Shown here in pieces: positions 42,040 through 51,994 of a stretch of DNA of 64,000 nucleotides. The stretch is taken from NCBI GenBank assembly GCA_035628995.1, contig DASPIR010000023.1, positions 558,001-622,000 of the forward strand, read 5' to 3'. Numbering within the stretch: the stretch's first letter is position 1; each line of letters opens with the position of its first letter. Origin of the DNA: Clostridia bacterium. Lineage in GTDB: Bacteria > Bacillota > Clostridia > Lutisporales > Lutisporaceae. A program made the position numbers and the translations under genes. The notes beneath the pieces are model-generated. The model was not told the DNA's origin. It did no database searches and saw only the letters and a list, made by a program, of their open reading frames with translations.

Positions 42040-45000
42040 TTATTCATATTGAATTTCGTATGCACCTGCATATACATTTCCAAGATTGCCGTCCACGGAT
42101 ATCTTATCACCAGAGCTGAAGCTTACTCCATTAATAGTACACCTTTTTTCTGCTTCATTGACCAGCAATCCCTTGCAGTTCACTACACATACTTTTCCCA
42201 GGCTTGCCGCAGTAACTGCAGCATGGGAGGTAGCTCCCCCCTTGCCGGTAACAAGCCCATCACAGTTGAATATCATCGGTATATCGTCAGGAACTGTGTC
42301 CGGCCTTACCAATATACGTTTTTCATCAGGATTCTTCCTAATGGACTCCATCAAATCATCCATGTCAAAGGACAGAACCCCGGTCATCGCACCCCCGCCA
42401 ATTCCAATTCCACGTCCCACCAGCTTCATTTCATCCGGGGCCGGTACAAATGTGGCAATGGTCTTTTGCTTTTTGAGCTTCTGGTTCCTTGTCTGAAGGA
42501 TGTATAAATCATCAGGATTGTCGGACTCGAATGTGAATTCAATCTCCTGGTGCACAAAACCATATCTTTCAATGAGCCGTGTGGACAAATCCAGCAAAGC
42601 CTTGTAAATGTTGGGGAAAGCTGACTGGAGTGATAAGCTGCAGTCGCTGTAAAACTCCCTGCGCTGGCTTTCAGAGATAGGCAGAGTATGCACAAGCCCC
42701 GACACTATATCCTCGCCCTGACTGCACAGTGTAAAATCACCGTATAGGTTTATGCCCGACTTATCGTTCAATGGGTTATGGGTAAATAATACTCCAGTTC
42801 CAGAGCCGGAAGATAAATTCCCCAGAGCCATTTTTTGAACTATGACCGCTGTGCCCCATTCATCTGCAATCTGCAGATGCTCTCTATAATATATCGCCCT
42901 TCGGGAGGACCATGACTCAATTACGTTGTGTATAGCCTGCTTTAGCTGCTTAAATGGATCTTTTTCAATTATGACTCCATAATCCCCCAGCACCTTCTTG
43001 TAAGAATAAGCTATATTCCTCATCTGCTCAGGAGTGAACTGTATTTTCTGCTCCACTCCGTACCTTTCCTTATGCTGAAGTATCACACTGTCAAATATAT
43101 CTCTATCGATTCCATAAGCCATGCCCCAGCTCTGAATAAAACGCCTGTAGCAATCCCAGGCAGTCCATGCGTGATCAGTCTTCTGGCTGAAAATCTCAGC
43201 TATTTCATCATTCATTCCCACATTCAGGAAGGTCCGCATAGCACCGGGCATCGAGATGGCTGTACCTGATCGGACCGAAAACAGCAGCGGATTCTTGGGA
43301 TTTCCGAACTGCTGCCTGGTAACCTTCTCCACCTCCCAAATATGATTGAGTATAAACTGGTCCATCTCCTGCTCCATAAACGGATGCTCCAAAACAGTGT
43401 TCTTATGCCTGAATACTTCCGTTGTGAGTACAAAGCCCGGAGGTATAGGGAAATCATATGAAATCATCTTCTTTAAAAAGTATGCCTTTGCTCCAAGAAA
43501 CACGGGATTATCCATCTCAACCGTTTCCTTGTAAAGAGGGCTAATAGTCAAATCAGGGTCATATGTCATCATATTATTTATAATATCTCCGGAGTAGCTG
43601 TCTATCATATTTCTTAAGGTGCTGATTATGTTGGTTATGAAATTATCCAGGTCCTGTACTAAGAAAGCAGAAAACAGGACTTCTCTTAAGAATTTCTCAG
43701 ATTCCATGTGATAAAGCTGCTTATTCTCCGGCTCTGATAATGACCCTTTAAAAGTGAGCACCTGAGGTATAACCTCTTTTAGCGGCCGTTCATAAACATC
43801 CAGAAAGTATTCGCTTATTATCTGCTTGATATTTTGCGCCATAAACTGGAATATATTTATATATTGATCCAGTGAGAAGCTTGGGGAAGTAAGGCTGTAC
43901 TTGAACATTTCGAAGTTGGAATTAAACCCCTGATTGTATATGCCATCCAGTTCAAGTCCTTCCTTGAAAAGCTCCAATACGTCGTAAACATGTCTGAAGG
44001 TCTTCGCCGTTATATACTCCAAGTTAACAGACTGCAGCAGTTCTACCATCATTTTTGATGCAGCCTTTTCAAGTCTGAACATCAACCCCAGCGCTTCAAA
44101 CTTTGGTTCAATATACTGCCCATACATCGAAGGTATTCCTATCGCTATATGACGTTTATAATATATGTTCTCCAAGGCTTCGCTTGTATCAGGGTCTACG
44201 ATTATCTTTTTCAGATGCTGCATCAGCTTATAGACATGACCAAGGGCTGCACCTATTTCATTTCTCTCCAGATTCTCCTGCAGCCCTTCTATATCCTTGT
44301 TGCTGAAAAATCTATAGCTCTTTAGCATTGATATTATATCTTCTGATTCCAATGTATATTTTTCCAGCAGCAGCGAGTGAAGCTCCAGTATATAGCCGAC
44401 TCTCTTTTTATCCCGGCTGTTGCTTGAAGAAATAGCAGAAATAGTTTGTTCAAGCTCATCTACATCTATTAGCAGCAGATGCATTGGGGTGGTTTCCTTC
44501 CTTAAGCAAAGCTCCGCGAGGATATCATGGACATGTATATACCATTCGCTCTTGATATCCAACTGTTCAATCACATCTTCCGGTACAACCTTCTTCAGTG
44601 GCTCAATATTCCCGTCATACCAGTACTGCACTATCTTCCTGGTTAGCTCTATATGCGTATTATTGCTCTCAGTATGTATCTGCTTCCTCAAAAAATGAAT
44701 GAGCCTGTCTTTTCTTCTGGATAGCTCATCTACGGCTGTAGTTACTTCCCTCAGCTTGCCTTCTGCGCCTATTTCCCTGAAATATACGGGAAATATTCTG
44801 GCAAGCTGCTTCATTTGCTTATATACAGGGGCTATGTCTGAGTTCAGAAGCTTTGTGACATCTCTCTGGAAAAGGTCTGTATCAGATATGAATATCCCAC
44901 CCAGCTTCAAATTTACTATAAGCGCAGACAAAAGCTCCCTCATGGCATCCGGCGAATACTCTACCAGCTCAAGCCAAACCCTTATGTTCTTGACATGATT

Positions 45001-46128
45001 GGTATCCACCTGTATTTGCCAATCATTGTTAACTGAAAGCTCACCGGGATATATAAAGCCGAATCTTATAAGCCCATTTACAAAATAAGAAATAACCTCA
45101 TGGTCTCCTGTATCTATGACCTCTCTGCCCAAGGTTTGAATGCAGTCCAATACCGTCCCCGCATGCTGTTCCTTCAGCTCTTCAAAAAGTGCAATTATAT
45201 TGGCAAGAAAAGTCATCGTATCATTTTCATCCAGCTCCTTCAGTACATTTCGGAGCAGCCTGTTCATATCATAAAGCAAGTGGTTGTTAAGCTGTGTCAT
45301 CCCAGGCAAATGAAGCAGATAGAATATGTAGTATATCTTCTCAAGAGAAGTATCAAACTGTTCGCTGAATCTGCGGAAGTAATTGGAAATGTCATTGAAA
45401 AAGAGCAGCTCGCACAGCTCCTTCCATTGAGTTGCGTCTGCAAGCTGTGCTCTAAGTCCATCAAAGAATGGTTTTCCTATAAGAATAATTTTGTCATTGT
45501 ATTCTGAATGAAATAGTGAGCTTTTTTCTTGGAACCATTTTTCTACATTTGAAGTGCTTTCCCAATAATCAATGCACTTCCCAAGCAATACCCCCGTCAT
45601 ATCCACTATAGTCTGGTTGTATTCCGGCAGCTCAGCTATTTTGTTCAGATAAGTTTTGAAGTATCCTGAGTTGCGTATATATAGAAGCTCATGCTTCTCC
45701 ATGTCAGCTTTGATTATATCTATGCATTGGTGAATAATGCTTTTGGGAAAATCCCTTAGCTTTGCAAGTCTGTCCATGAATTTTATTAGTGTTGTTATAA
45801 GAAGCTCTCTCTGACTCTCTTTAAGGTTCGCTTCAAAAAGCTTCTTAAATATGTTAACAAGTACAGTAAGTGCCTTTTCAGACTCTTCAAGAGAATTATA
45901 GAACCACAGGTCAGTCAGGCTTATATTATGCAGGTTCTCAATCACATACTGATAGTTGATATAGTGGTGGTTAAGCTCTTTTATGAATTCCTGTGTGCGC
46001 TTATATATTCCCCAGTAGGACTTGGAAAGCTCACCAAACCACTGGTGTTCCAGAGGTATGTCAATCTCCTTGTCGCGGGTCTGCGCAAGATTAACCTCCA
46101 GAGCTTTAGATGAAAAACTTTTCTCCAT
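42040..46128 (-). CDS. PPDK-like ATP-grasp/phosphohistidine protein with a large N-terminal helical region
   Basis: The 1362-residue protein ends in two domains of the pyruvate phosphate dikinase family: a nucleotide-binding domain (about 874-1225) with SVRSGTAISMPGAMRTFLNVG, and a swivelling phosphohistidine domain (about 1275-1355) with GGATSHAAV, His near residue 1302. The PEP/pyruvate TIM barrel that should follow is absent; the protein ends about 55 residues after the histidine. Residues 1-870 are a long helical region unlike any domain I know. By analogy to rifampin phosphotransferase and glucan water dikinase, the N-terminus may bind the acceptor. ATG 46128 fits the GGAGG site. Confidence 0.75.
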   Translation of the reverse strand: MEKSFSSKALEVNLAQTRDKEIDIPLEHQWFGELSKSYWGIYKRTQEFIKELNHHYINYQYVIENLHNISLTDLWFYNSLEESEKALTVLVNIFKKLFEANLKESQRELLITTLIKFMDRLAKLRDFPKSIIHQCIDIIKADMEKHELLYIRNSGYFKTYLNKIAELPEYNQTIVDMTGVLLGKCIDYWESTSNVEKWFQEKSSLFHSEYNDKIILIGKPFFDGLRAQLADATQWKELCELLFFNDISNYFRRFSEQFDTSLEKIYYIFYLLHLPGMTQLNNHLLYDMNRLLRNVLKELDENDTMTFLANIIALFEELKEQHAGTVLDCIQTLGREVIDTGDHEVISYFVNGLIRFGFIYPGELSVNNDWQIQVDTNHVKNIRVWLELVEYSPDAMRELLSALIVNLKLGGIFISDTDLFQRDVTKLLNSDIAPVYKQMKQLARIFPVYFREIGAEGKLREVTTAVDELSRRKDRLIHFLRKQIHTESNNTHIELTRKIVQYWYDGNIEPLKKVVPEDVIEQLDIKSEWYIHVHDILAELCLRKETTPMHLLLIDVDELEQTISAISSSNSRDKKRVGYILELHSLLLEKYTLESEDIISMLKSYRFFSNKDIEGLQENLERNEIGAALGHVYKLMQHLKKIIVDPDTSEALENIYYKRHIAIGIPSMYGQYIEPKFEALGLMFRLEKAASKMMVELLQSVNLEYITAKTFRHVYDVLELFKEGLELDGIYNQGFNSNFEMFKYSLTSPSFSLDQYINIFQFMAQNIKQIISEYFLDVYERPLKEVIPQVLTFKGSLSEPENKQLYHMESEKFLREVLFSAFLVQDLDNFITNIISTLRNMIDSYSGDIINNMMTYDPDLTISPLYKETVEMDNPVFLGAKAYFLKKMISYDFPIPPGFVLTTEVFRHKNTVLEHPFMEQEMDQFILNHIWEVEKVTRQQFGNPKNPLLFSVRSGTAISMPGAMRTFLNVGMNDEIAEIFSQKTDHAWTAWDCYRRFIQSWGMAYGIDRDIFDSVILQHKERYGVEQKIQFTPEQMRNIAYSYKKVLGDYGVIIEKDPFKQLKQAIHNVIESWSSRRAIYYREHLQIADEWGTAVIVQKMALGNLSSGSGTGVLFTHNPLNDKSGINLYGDFTLCSQGEDIVSGLVHTLPISESQRREFYSDCSLSLQSAFPNIYKALLDLSTRLIERYGFVHQEIEFTFESDNPDDLYILQTRNQKLKKQKTIATFVPAPDEMKLVGRGIGIGGGAMTGVLSFDMDDLMESIRKNPDEKRILVRPDTVPDDIPMIFNCDGLVTGKGGATSHAAVTAASLGKVCVVNCKGLLVNEAEKRCTINGVSFSSGDKISVDGNLGNVYAGAYEIQYE

Positions 46129-46155
46129 TTGGACATCCTCCAAGATATTATATAG

Positions 46156-46204
46156 TAATTAAAGAACCATGATATTCTAATATTATATCATGGTTCTTTA
46201 ATTA
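46156..46204. terminator. Long hairpin between GntP and PPDK-like genes
   Basis: A perfect 20-bp stem (46156-46175 with 46185-46204) and a 9-nt loop. It lies after the glycerate operon and 28 nt before the next start on the same strand. The T-tract is interrupted. Confidence 0.7.
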
Positions 46205-46269
46205 GTAACAAATTCATCGATGCAATAATCCTAAAGCTGGCAGAAGGTTTCTCCAACACAAACTGCGGC

Positions 46270-47625
46270 TTATAATAATATCAAAGAAAGTATAAACACA
46301 GTTAGTATGGTCACTACCCCTTGAAATAGTGTTGCTACCGTTTGAGTCTTGTATGCTGTCTTGACATCCATACCTCCGAACTGCGATACTACCCAGAAGT
46401 AACTGTCATTGGCATGAGAAACAGTCATTGAACCTGCACCTATGGCCATTACTACCAATACTTTTCCTATATCAGTAGCCAATCCCATTGATGGCAGCAG
46501 TGGAAATACTATGGCTGATGTTGTAACAAGCGATACTGTAGATGACCCCTGCGCAGTCTTTAAAGCTGCAGCAATAATAAAGGGAAGGAAGATTCCGACA
46601 TTTAAAGTTTGCAAGCTTTCGCCGATATAAGCTCCTATGGGAGTTGCTTTAATAACTCCGCCCAGTGAGCCGCCTGCCCCAGTAATAATCAGTATTATAG
46701 CAGCGCTTTTCAGTCCTTCGCTTATCCATCCATTTAAAGTCTCTTCATTAAGCTTGGGTAGCAATAAAAATGCAAATGCAACACCAAGCAGCAAAGCGTT
46801 TACCGGTGTACCAAGAAACACGAGGAAATTCTTAAATGCACCCTCACCAAAAGGATTACCCGGGAATTTAGCAATTGAACCCAGTGCCATAAATACTATA
46901 GGCATTACAATGGGCGAGAAAGCCTTCCAAGCAGAGGGAAGCTTGCCATACCTTGCAATTTCCTCCTCATAGGTTCTGCTGTCTTTTTCTGCATCTTCAG
47001 TGGACTTATATTTTGAAGCAACCTTATTTGCAAAGATATTACCCACAATCACTGACGGAATTGCTACAATCATACCTACAACAATTACCAGCAGGAGATT
47101 GTCAAGCTTCAGGTTAGCTGCAGCTGCTATAGGTCCTGGTGTAGGTGGTACAAGGGTGTGTGTGGCATACAATCCTGTCGCAAGTGCTATTGACATTGCT
47201 ACCAATGATGTTTTTGTTTTCTTCGCCAAGGTCTTGTTTAGTGATGAAAGGATTACGAAGCCGGAGTCGCAGAAAACCGGGATTGAAACGATGTAGCCTA
47301 TTATGCTCATTGCAATTGTAGGACGCTTATCTCCTACCAGCTTCAGTATAACCTCTGCCATTTTTATCGCAGCACCGGACTTTTCCAGAATTGTACCAAT
47401 GATAGTACCTGCGACAATGACAATTCCGATGCTTGTTAGAGTATCACCAAAACCCTTTGAAACCAAACCGCCGATTTCTGCAGCTTTTAAACCGGATGCA
47501 AAAGCAACGCCATAGGCTGCCAGCAGAAGTACCAGGAAAGCATTGATCTTTAGCTTGGAAGTGCCCAATACTATAAATATTATTGCAGCAAGAAGAATTA
47601 CTACTAATATTGGACCTTGTGCCAT
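46270..47625 (-). CDS. GntP family permease, probably for glycerate
   Basis: The 451-residue protein has about 12 membrane segments and GntP motifs such as ATHTLVPPTPGPIAAA and SHANDSYFWVVSQF. GntP proteins import gluconate or related sugar acids with protons. The gene directly follows a glycerate kinase gene on the same strand (47-nt gap), so glycerate is the likely substrate. GGGGGAA precedes the ATG. Confidence 0.88.
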   Translation of the reverse strand: MAQGPILVVILLAAIIFIVLGTSKLKINAFLVLLLAAYGVAFASGLKAAEIGGLVSKGFGDTLTSIGIVIVAGTIIGTILEKSGAAIKMAEVILKLVGDKRPTIAMSIIGYIVSIPVFCDSGFVILSSLNKTLAKKTKTSLVAMSIALATGLYATHTLVPPTPGPIAAAANLKLDNLLLVIVVGMIVAIPSVIVGNIFANKVASKYKSTEDAEKDSRTYEEEIARYGKLPSAWKAFSPIVMPIVFMALGSIAKFPGNPFGEGAFKNFLVFLGTPVNALLLGVAFAFLLLPKLNEETLNGWISEGLKSAAIILIITGAGGSLGGVIKATPIGAYIGESLQTLNVGIFLPFIIAAALKTAQGSSTVSLVTTSAIVFPLLPSMGLATDIGKVLVVMAIGAGSMTVSHANDSYFWVVSQFGGMDVKTAYKTQTVATLFQGVVTILTVFILSLILL

Positions 47626-47672
47626 TTCAATTCCCCCTTTAAATTATAATTAATCTGAACCTTGCATTAATT

Positions 47673-48812
47673 TCAAGGTTTCAAATAAGCTTTGACTATC
47701 CTCATAACGCTTTCGGAAGTCTTCTCCAAAAGTTCTGCACATTCTGACATAGCCTCTGTAAGCGTCATAGGCCTGTTAATAATCGAGAAAATACCACTAA
47801 AGCCCAAATCGTACAGTGCTTCTGCATTTTGCCCTACGCTTCCGACTATAGCTAATACGGGTATATTATATTTTCTTGCAACCTGAGCCACTCCATAGGG
47901 TGTCTTGCCATATTGTGTCTGGTAGTCCATCATTCCCTCACCGGTTATCACTATGTCTGCATCTTTTATTTTTTCTTCAAGACCCGTGGCCTCTATTACA
48001 ATATCGATACCTCTCTTAAGCTCTGCACCCAGAAATGCCAGCAGTCCTCCTCCCAGTCCCCCTGCCGCCCCGGCTCCCGGGTAGTCTTTAATTGAGATTC
48101 CTATAGTCCTCTCAACAACTTCCGCGTAATGTTCAAGATTCTTATCCAATATTTTCACCATTTCCGGATCAGCACCCTTTTGAGGACCAAACACGTTAGA
48201 AGCTCCCCTAGGGCCAATTAGCGGGTTATCCACATCACAAGCAGCAACTATCTTGCAGCTTTTAAGTCTTTCATCCATGCTGCTCAAATCTATGACTTCA
48301 ATTTTATCAAGGCATCCTCCACCGTAGCCTATATCATTTCCATCGTTGTCAAGAAGCTTAGCGCCTAAGGCTTTAATCATACCGGCCCCGCCATCATTAG
48401 TAGCACTGCCGCCTATCCCGACTATTATTTTTTTACAGCCCTTGTCTAAGGCATGCTTTATAAGCTCCCCAGTACCATAAGTCGTAGTTTTCATAGGATT
48501 TCTTTCATCCCCGCGAAGCAAGGGAAGCCCTGATGCCGCTGCCATCTCTATAACAGCTGTTATTCCGTCACCTAATATTCCATAGAAAGCATCTACCTCT
48601 TTTAAAAGAGGGCCTTTAACCTTGGTGTTCACTATTACCCCCTTTGTACTGTCTACCAGGGACTGAACAGTGCCTTCACCGCCATCAGCCATTGGAATAC
48701 TCAAGATATCAGCAGATTCAAATACTTTTCTTATGCCTTTTTCTATATTGACCGAAACCGCACTGGCAGACAAGCTGCCTTTGAAGGAATCAGGTGCAAT
48801 TACAATCTTCAT
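47673..48812 (-). CDS. glxK: Glycerate kinase (GlxK/GarK type)
   Basis: The 379-residue protein starts with MKIVIAPDSFKGSLSA and contains IPMADGGEGTVQ, IVGIGGSATNDGGAGM and PGAGAAGGLGGGLLAF, the hallmark blocks of the type I glycerate 2-kinase family. It phosphorylates D-glycerate to phosphoglycerate, feeding glycolysis. It is the first gene of the two-gene unit with the GntP permease. Confidence 0.93.
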   Translation of the reverse strand: MKIVIAPDSFKGSLSASAVSVNIEKGIRKVFESADILSIPMADGGEGTVQSLVDSTKGVIVNTKVKGPLLKEVDAFYGILGDGITAVIEMAAASGLPLLRGDERNPMKTTTYGTGELIKHALDKGCKKIIVGIGGSATNDGGAGMIKALGAKLLDNDGNDIGYGGGCLDKIEVIDLSSMDERLKSCKIVAACDVDNPLIGPRGASNVFGPQKGADPEMVKILDKNLEHYAEVVERTIGISIKDYPGAGAAGGLGGGLLAFLGAELKRGIDIVIEATGLEEKIKDADIVITGEGMMDYQTQYGKTPYGVAQVARKYNIPVLAIVGSVGQNAEALYDLGFSGIFSIINRPMTLTEAMSECAELLEKTSESVMRIVKAYLKP

Positions 48813-49067
48813 ATCTACATCATCCTTTCTTCTATAACTATATTATAAATAAATTCCCATATAATTACTATATGCAGACAATACAACGCATCATGCATAA
48901 TACCCTCTATCCCATATCAGATTTTTGCTTCTCTATTCCGGATTGTTTTTTTGCTTCTTGACTGTTGATACTTGAAGCAGTCCAAGGTACCAAATCTTTC
49001 ATTAAGGAACCTCCCAGATTGCATTATCCAGTATTTCTGCATGGACAGGGAAGGTTATTCATATAAC
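48813..49067. other. Intergenic gap without recognisable features
   Basis: These 255 nt upstream of the glycerate kinase gene are AT-rich. A weak TTGTCT-like -35 is visible on the minus strand, but no convincing -10, RNA or repeat. Confidence 0.4.
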
Positions 49068-49808
49068 TTATTTTGCCCCTGAAAATACCGGTGTATTTGG
49101 CATATAAGCAACCGGACCTTTTTTCAAATCCTCCCTGATTCTTTGTATGCCTCTTTCTATTGCATCATCAGATATCAGGTGGAACACCGAATATCCCTTC
49201 GTTTCTGCCACCTTTATCAGATAGTCCCCCGCATCAAGCCGTTCTTCACACTTAAGCTTTTCAAGCTTCGTATTCTTGAACCCACATTCTTTCATGGCTT
49301 CAAGAATCCGATCAGTTGACTGGTATCTTTCAAGCTCCACTTTTATTGTCTCCGGGAAGTATTTGCATGTCAGACGCTCATCTCTTATTTTTTCGTGCGT
49401 GTCAGTAAATACAAAAACCATTCCTTCCTTATTCAGTACTCGGTATATATTTCTGAACATCGTTGCAATATCCCCAATATGATGTATCACATCCACCATA
49501 TACACTGCATCAAAGCTTTCATCCTTTATACCCTCTAAGGTTACTGCATCCCCCTGAATAAAGTGTATCCTTTCACTCTTCTTTTCCGCTTTGCCAAGCA
49601 TTCCCCTTGATTGATCCAGACCATGCACCTCAGCTTCTGTTGCAGCAGCCATAAGTACAGTATTATTCCCCGAACCACAGCCTATTTCCAAAACCTTTGA
49701 CTCATGACCTAATAGCTTGTTTTCTAGTATATATGCTATAACTTCAGGATCACCCGACCTCACAGAATCATATAATTCCGATATCTTGTCATAATTGATT
49801 TTGCTCAT
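49068..49808 (-). CDS. Class I SAM-dependent methyltransferase
   Basis: The 246-residue protein has the Rossmann motifs I (VLEIGCGSGNN, about 37-47), II (VHGLDQS), III (IHFIQGDAVTL) and IV (FDAVYMVDVIHHIGD). The post-fold region has no diagnostic acceptor motif, so the substrate is unknown. GGAGGGG lies before the ATG. It stands alone. Confidence 0.85.
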   Translation of the reverse strand: MSKINYDKISELYDSVRSGDPEVIAYILENKLLGHESKVLEIGCGSGNNTVLMAAATEAEVHGLDQSRGMLGKAEKKSERIHFIQGDAVTLEGIKDESFDAVYMVDVIHHIGDIATMFRNIYRVLNKEGMVFVFTDTHEKIRDERLTCKYFPETIKVELERYQSTDRILEAMKECGFKNTKLEKLKCEERLDAGDYLIKVAETKGYSVFHLISDDAIERGIQRIREDLKKGPVAYMPNTPVFSGAK

Positions 49809-49994
49809 ATCATTGCCCCTCCATTAATTCTTACATCTGTCCAAATTATATTCCATCAATATTTCCACGTCAAGGTTGCTATGGAATATTTTATGCTATA
49901 AACATTTAATGAACATGCTCATTAAGAAAACAGCGGCTGGTCTTCCGTTTTACTACACAATGCTCCTATTTTTCCTTAGCAATTATATGTAAAA

Positions 49995-50027
49995 AGGCTG
50001 TTGACAAACTTTATTTGTCAGCAGCCT
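49995..50027 (-). terminator. Terminator after GntR unit
   Basis: A 14-bp stem with one wobble (AGGCTG...TGACAAA with TTTGTCA...CAGCCT) and a 5-nt loop, followed on the minus strand by five Ts. A second hairpin (GAAATTCTAT/ATAGAATTTC) lies beside it. Confidence 0.8.
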
Positions 50028-50053
50028 GAGAAATTCTATAATATAGAATTTCG

Positions 50054-50176
50054 TTATTCTAATTGGTATTGTTGGAGTCCATGTACAAGGTCTCCGCAAG
50101 GTTGCTTTCCATACCGAACAAGAGGCTCAAAACCAATTAGTCCTGTAACTGGGTCTGATGTATATCCATTAAACAT
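50054..50176 (-). CDS. 40-aa ORF overlapping the GntR stop codon
   Basis: An ATG inside the last codons of the GntR gene (8-nt overlap) opens a 40-codon frame that begins MFNGYTSDPVTGLIGFEP and ends before the terminator. The overlap would allow translational coupling, but no separate ribosome site exists. Composition is protein-like (G, P, Y, aromatic residues). It could also be the remnant of a longer gene. I do not recognise it. Confidence 0.35.
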   Translation of the reverse strand: MFNGYTSDPVTGLIGFEPLVRYGKQPCGDLVHGLQQYQLE

Positions 50177-50837
50177 ATTTTATCATCATTATTTCAGAGT
50201 CCATCAATTCCCAAAATACTCTTTCAGCCTTCTCACCCTCCCTATTCCTTATATGATCAAACATCCTCTTATGAAGCTTGAACTCATTCATTGCGCTTCC
50301 TATGCCCAGGGGATTGTTCCACATAATATCGAGAATGACATACAAGTTGTCCAACATATCTATAAGTATTCTGTTCTTGCTGGAATAGTATATTGCCTTA
50401 TGGAAAGACTTATCTTCTTCAGGGTCGCTCTCCCCCCTAGAGCTCTTTTCAGACATAATCTTCAGCACCCTTTCTATCTCAGCGATTTCATCATTTGTAG
50501 CCCTTTCAGCAGATAGCTTTACGGCAAGTCCTTCCATGCCTTTTCTCATCTCTAGCATTTCAAGCAGTGACCTTTTTTTATCCTCCATGCTTATATCAGC
50601 TTGAATCTTATAATTCTCGGTTTTCTTCATATAAATGCCTTTGCCGTTTTTTATTTCAACAGCATTGACAGCCTGGAGTATTTTAAGGGCTTCTCTTAGA
50701 GATGTCCTGCTTACCCCAAGCATTTCACAGAATTCTAGCTGATTGGGAAGCTTATCCCCGGGTTTGTAGTTGTTCTTCTGAATATAAAGCTTTATTTCCT
50801 CAACAATAGAATCACACAAGGTCATCCTTTTAATCAT
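50169..50837 (-). CDS. GntR/FadR family regulator
   Basis: The 222-residue protein has an N-terminal winged helix (YKPGDKLPNQLEFCEMLGVSRTSLREALKIL, about 25-55) and a C-terminal all-helical FCD ligand domain with the metal-type histidines (DKSFHKAIY, KLHKRMFDHI). FCD regulators sense sugar acids or organic acids. It lies between the methyltransferase and the sugar operon and may control the latter or the glycerate genes; the sequence does not decide this. Confidence 0.85.
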   Translation of the reverse strand: MIKRMTLCDSIVEEIKLYIQKNNYKPGDKLPNQLEFCEMLGVSRTSLREALKILQAVNAVEIKNGKGIYMKKTENYKIQADISMEDKKRSLLEMLEMRKGMEGLAVKLSAERATNDEIAEIERVLKIMSEKSSRGESDPEEDKSFHKAIYYSSKNRILIDMLDNLYVILDIMWNNPLGIGSAMNEFKLHKRMFDHIRNREGEKAERVFWELMDSEIMMIKYV

Positions 50838-51133
50838 CTGCAGCCCTCTCTAATAATCTTGTAATAGTCGAATCTGGCTTTCACTTCAATTGTCATCCTT
50901 TAACCGAACTTATGCTTATTATCACATAACCCCTATATTATGATTATTATATAATATAATCAATGCAACAGCAAATAAGTCAAGGGCTATGTTAAACGCA
51001 TCAAATAGTTTTCATGGAGTAAAAGCATTTAACGATACAAATGAAAGTGATATTGCGATATTCTGAAAGAAACAATGTAGTATGATTATCGCGAAACATA
51101 TTACATCTGTATATTATTCTCAGTACTTATATA

Positions 51134-51994
51134 TCAATCCTTCAGACCAGTGAGAGTTATTCCCTGTACGAAGTATTTCTGACAAACAAAGAAAAGCACT
51201 ATTATCGGCAGAATCACAACTGTGGAAGCTGCCATCAGGTAATTCCACTGTGCTGCATAATTTCCCTTAAACTGTGCAAGACCTATGGCAAGGGTGTATT
51301 TATTCGAATCGCCTAAATATATCAGCGGTCCAAGGAAATCATTCCATGTACCCATAAATGTAAAAATAGCTACAACTGCCAATGCGGGTTTCATCAAAGG
51401 CAGCAATATCAAAAAGAAAATCTGGAAATAATTCGCGCCGTCAATCAGTGCTGCTTCATCAAGTTCTTTGGGTATGGTCATAAAAAACTGCCTTAACAGG
51501 AAAATATTAAAGGCTCCTCCTCCAAACCAGGCGGGAACTATAAGCGGGACAGGGGTATTTGTGAAACCCAGCCAATGCCACAGTATGAAGTTGGGAATCA
51601 GTGTAACAGCATAAGGAAGCATCATAGTACTTAACAATAGATAAAACATCAGCTTTTTACCCGGCCAATTGAATCTTGCAAAGCTGTATGCAGAAAGAGC
51701 GCTGGTTAGCAGTGTGCCCCCCATTACGAACACCACAATAAACATTGTATTTTTTAGATAGATAAGAAACGGTGCTGCTTTCAAGGCATTCTTATAGTTT
51801 GACCACACAAATGGCTTTGGGATCCATTCCGGAGGAAAGGTAAAAATCTGCCTTGGCTCCATCAGTGAGCTCCTGATAAGCCAGATAAAAGGCACTGCCA
51901 TAATCATGCTTCCAATAATAAGCAATATATATGAAATAGTTTTCGTAATGGATTTTGTTTTTGAAATAGTTTGATTGTGCATTTTATAACTCAC
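51134..51994 (-). CDS. Sugar ABC transporter permease (MalG type)
   Basis: The 286-residue protein has six membrane segments and the EAA loop (KELDEAALIDGANYFQIFFLILLP) of the carbohydrate uptake-1 family. It begins with a GTG that shares a base with the stop of the preceding permease gene, so the two are coupled. It is the last gene of the operon that starts at 56365. Confidence 0.92.
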   Translation of the reverse strand: MSYKMHNQTISKTKSITKTISYILLIIGSMIMAVPFIWLIRSSLMEPRQIFTFPPEWIPKPFVWSNYKNALKAAPFLIYLKNTMFIVVFVMGGTLLTSALSAYSFARFNWPGKKLMFYLLLSTMMLPYAVTLIPNFILWHWLGFTNTPVPLIVPAWFGGGAFNIFLLRQFFMTIPKELDEAALIDGANYFQIFFLILLPLMKPALAVVAIFTFMGTWNDFLGPLIYLGDSNKYTLAIGLAQFKGNYAAQWNYLMAASTVVILPIIVLFFVCQKYFVQGITLTGLKD

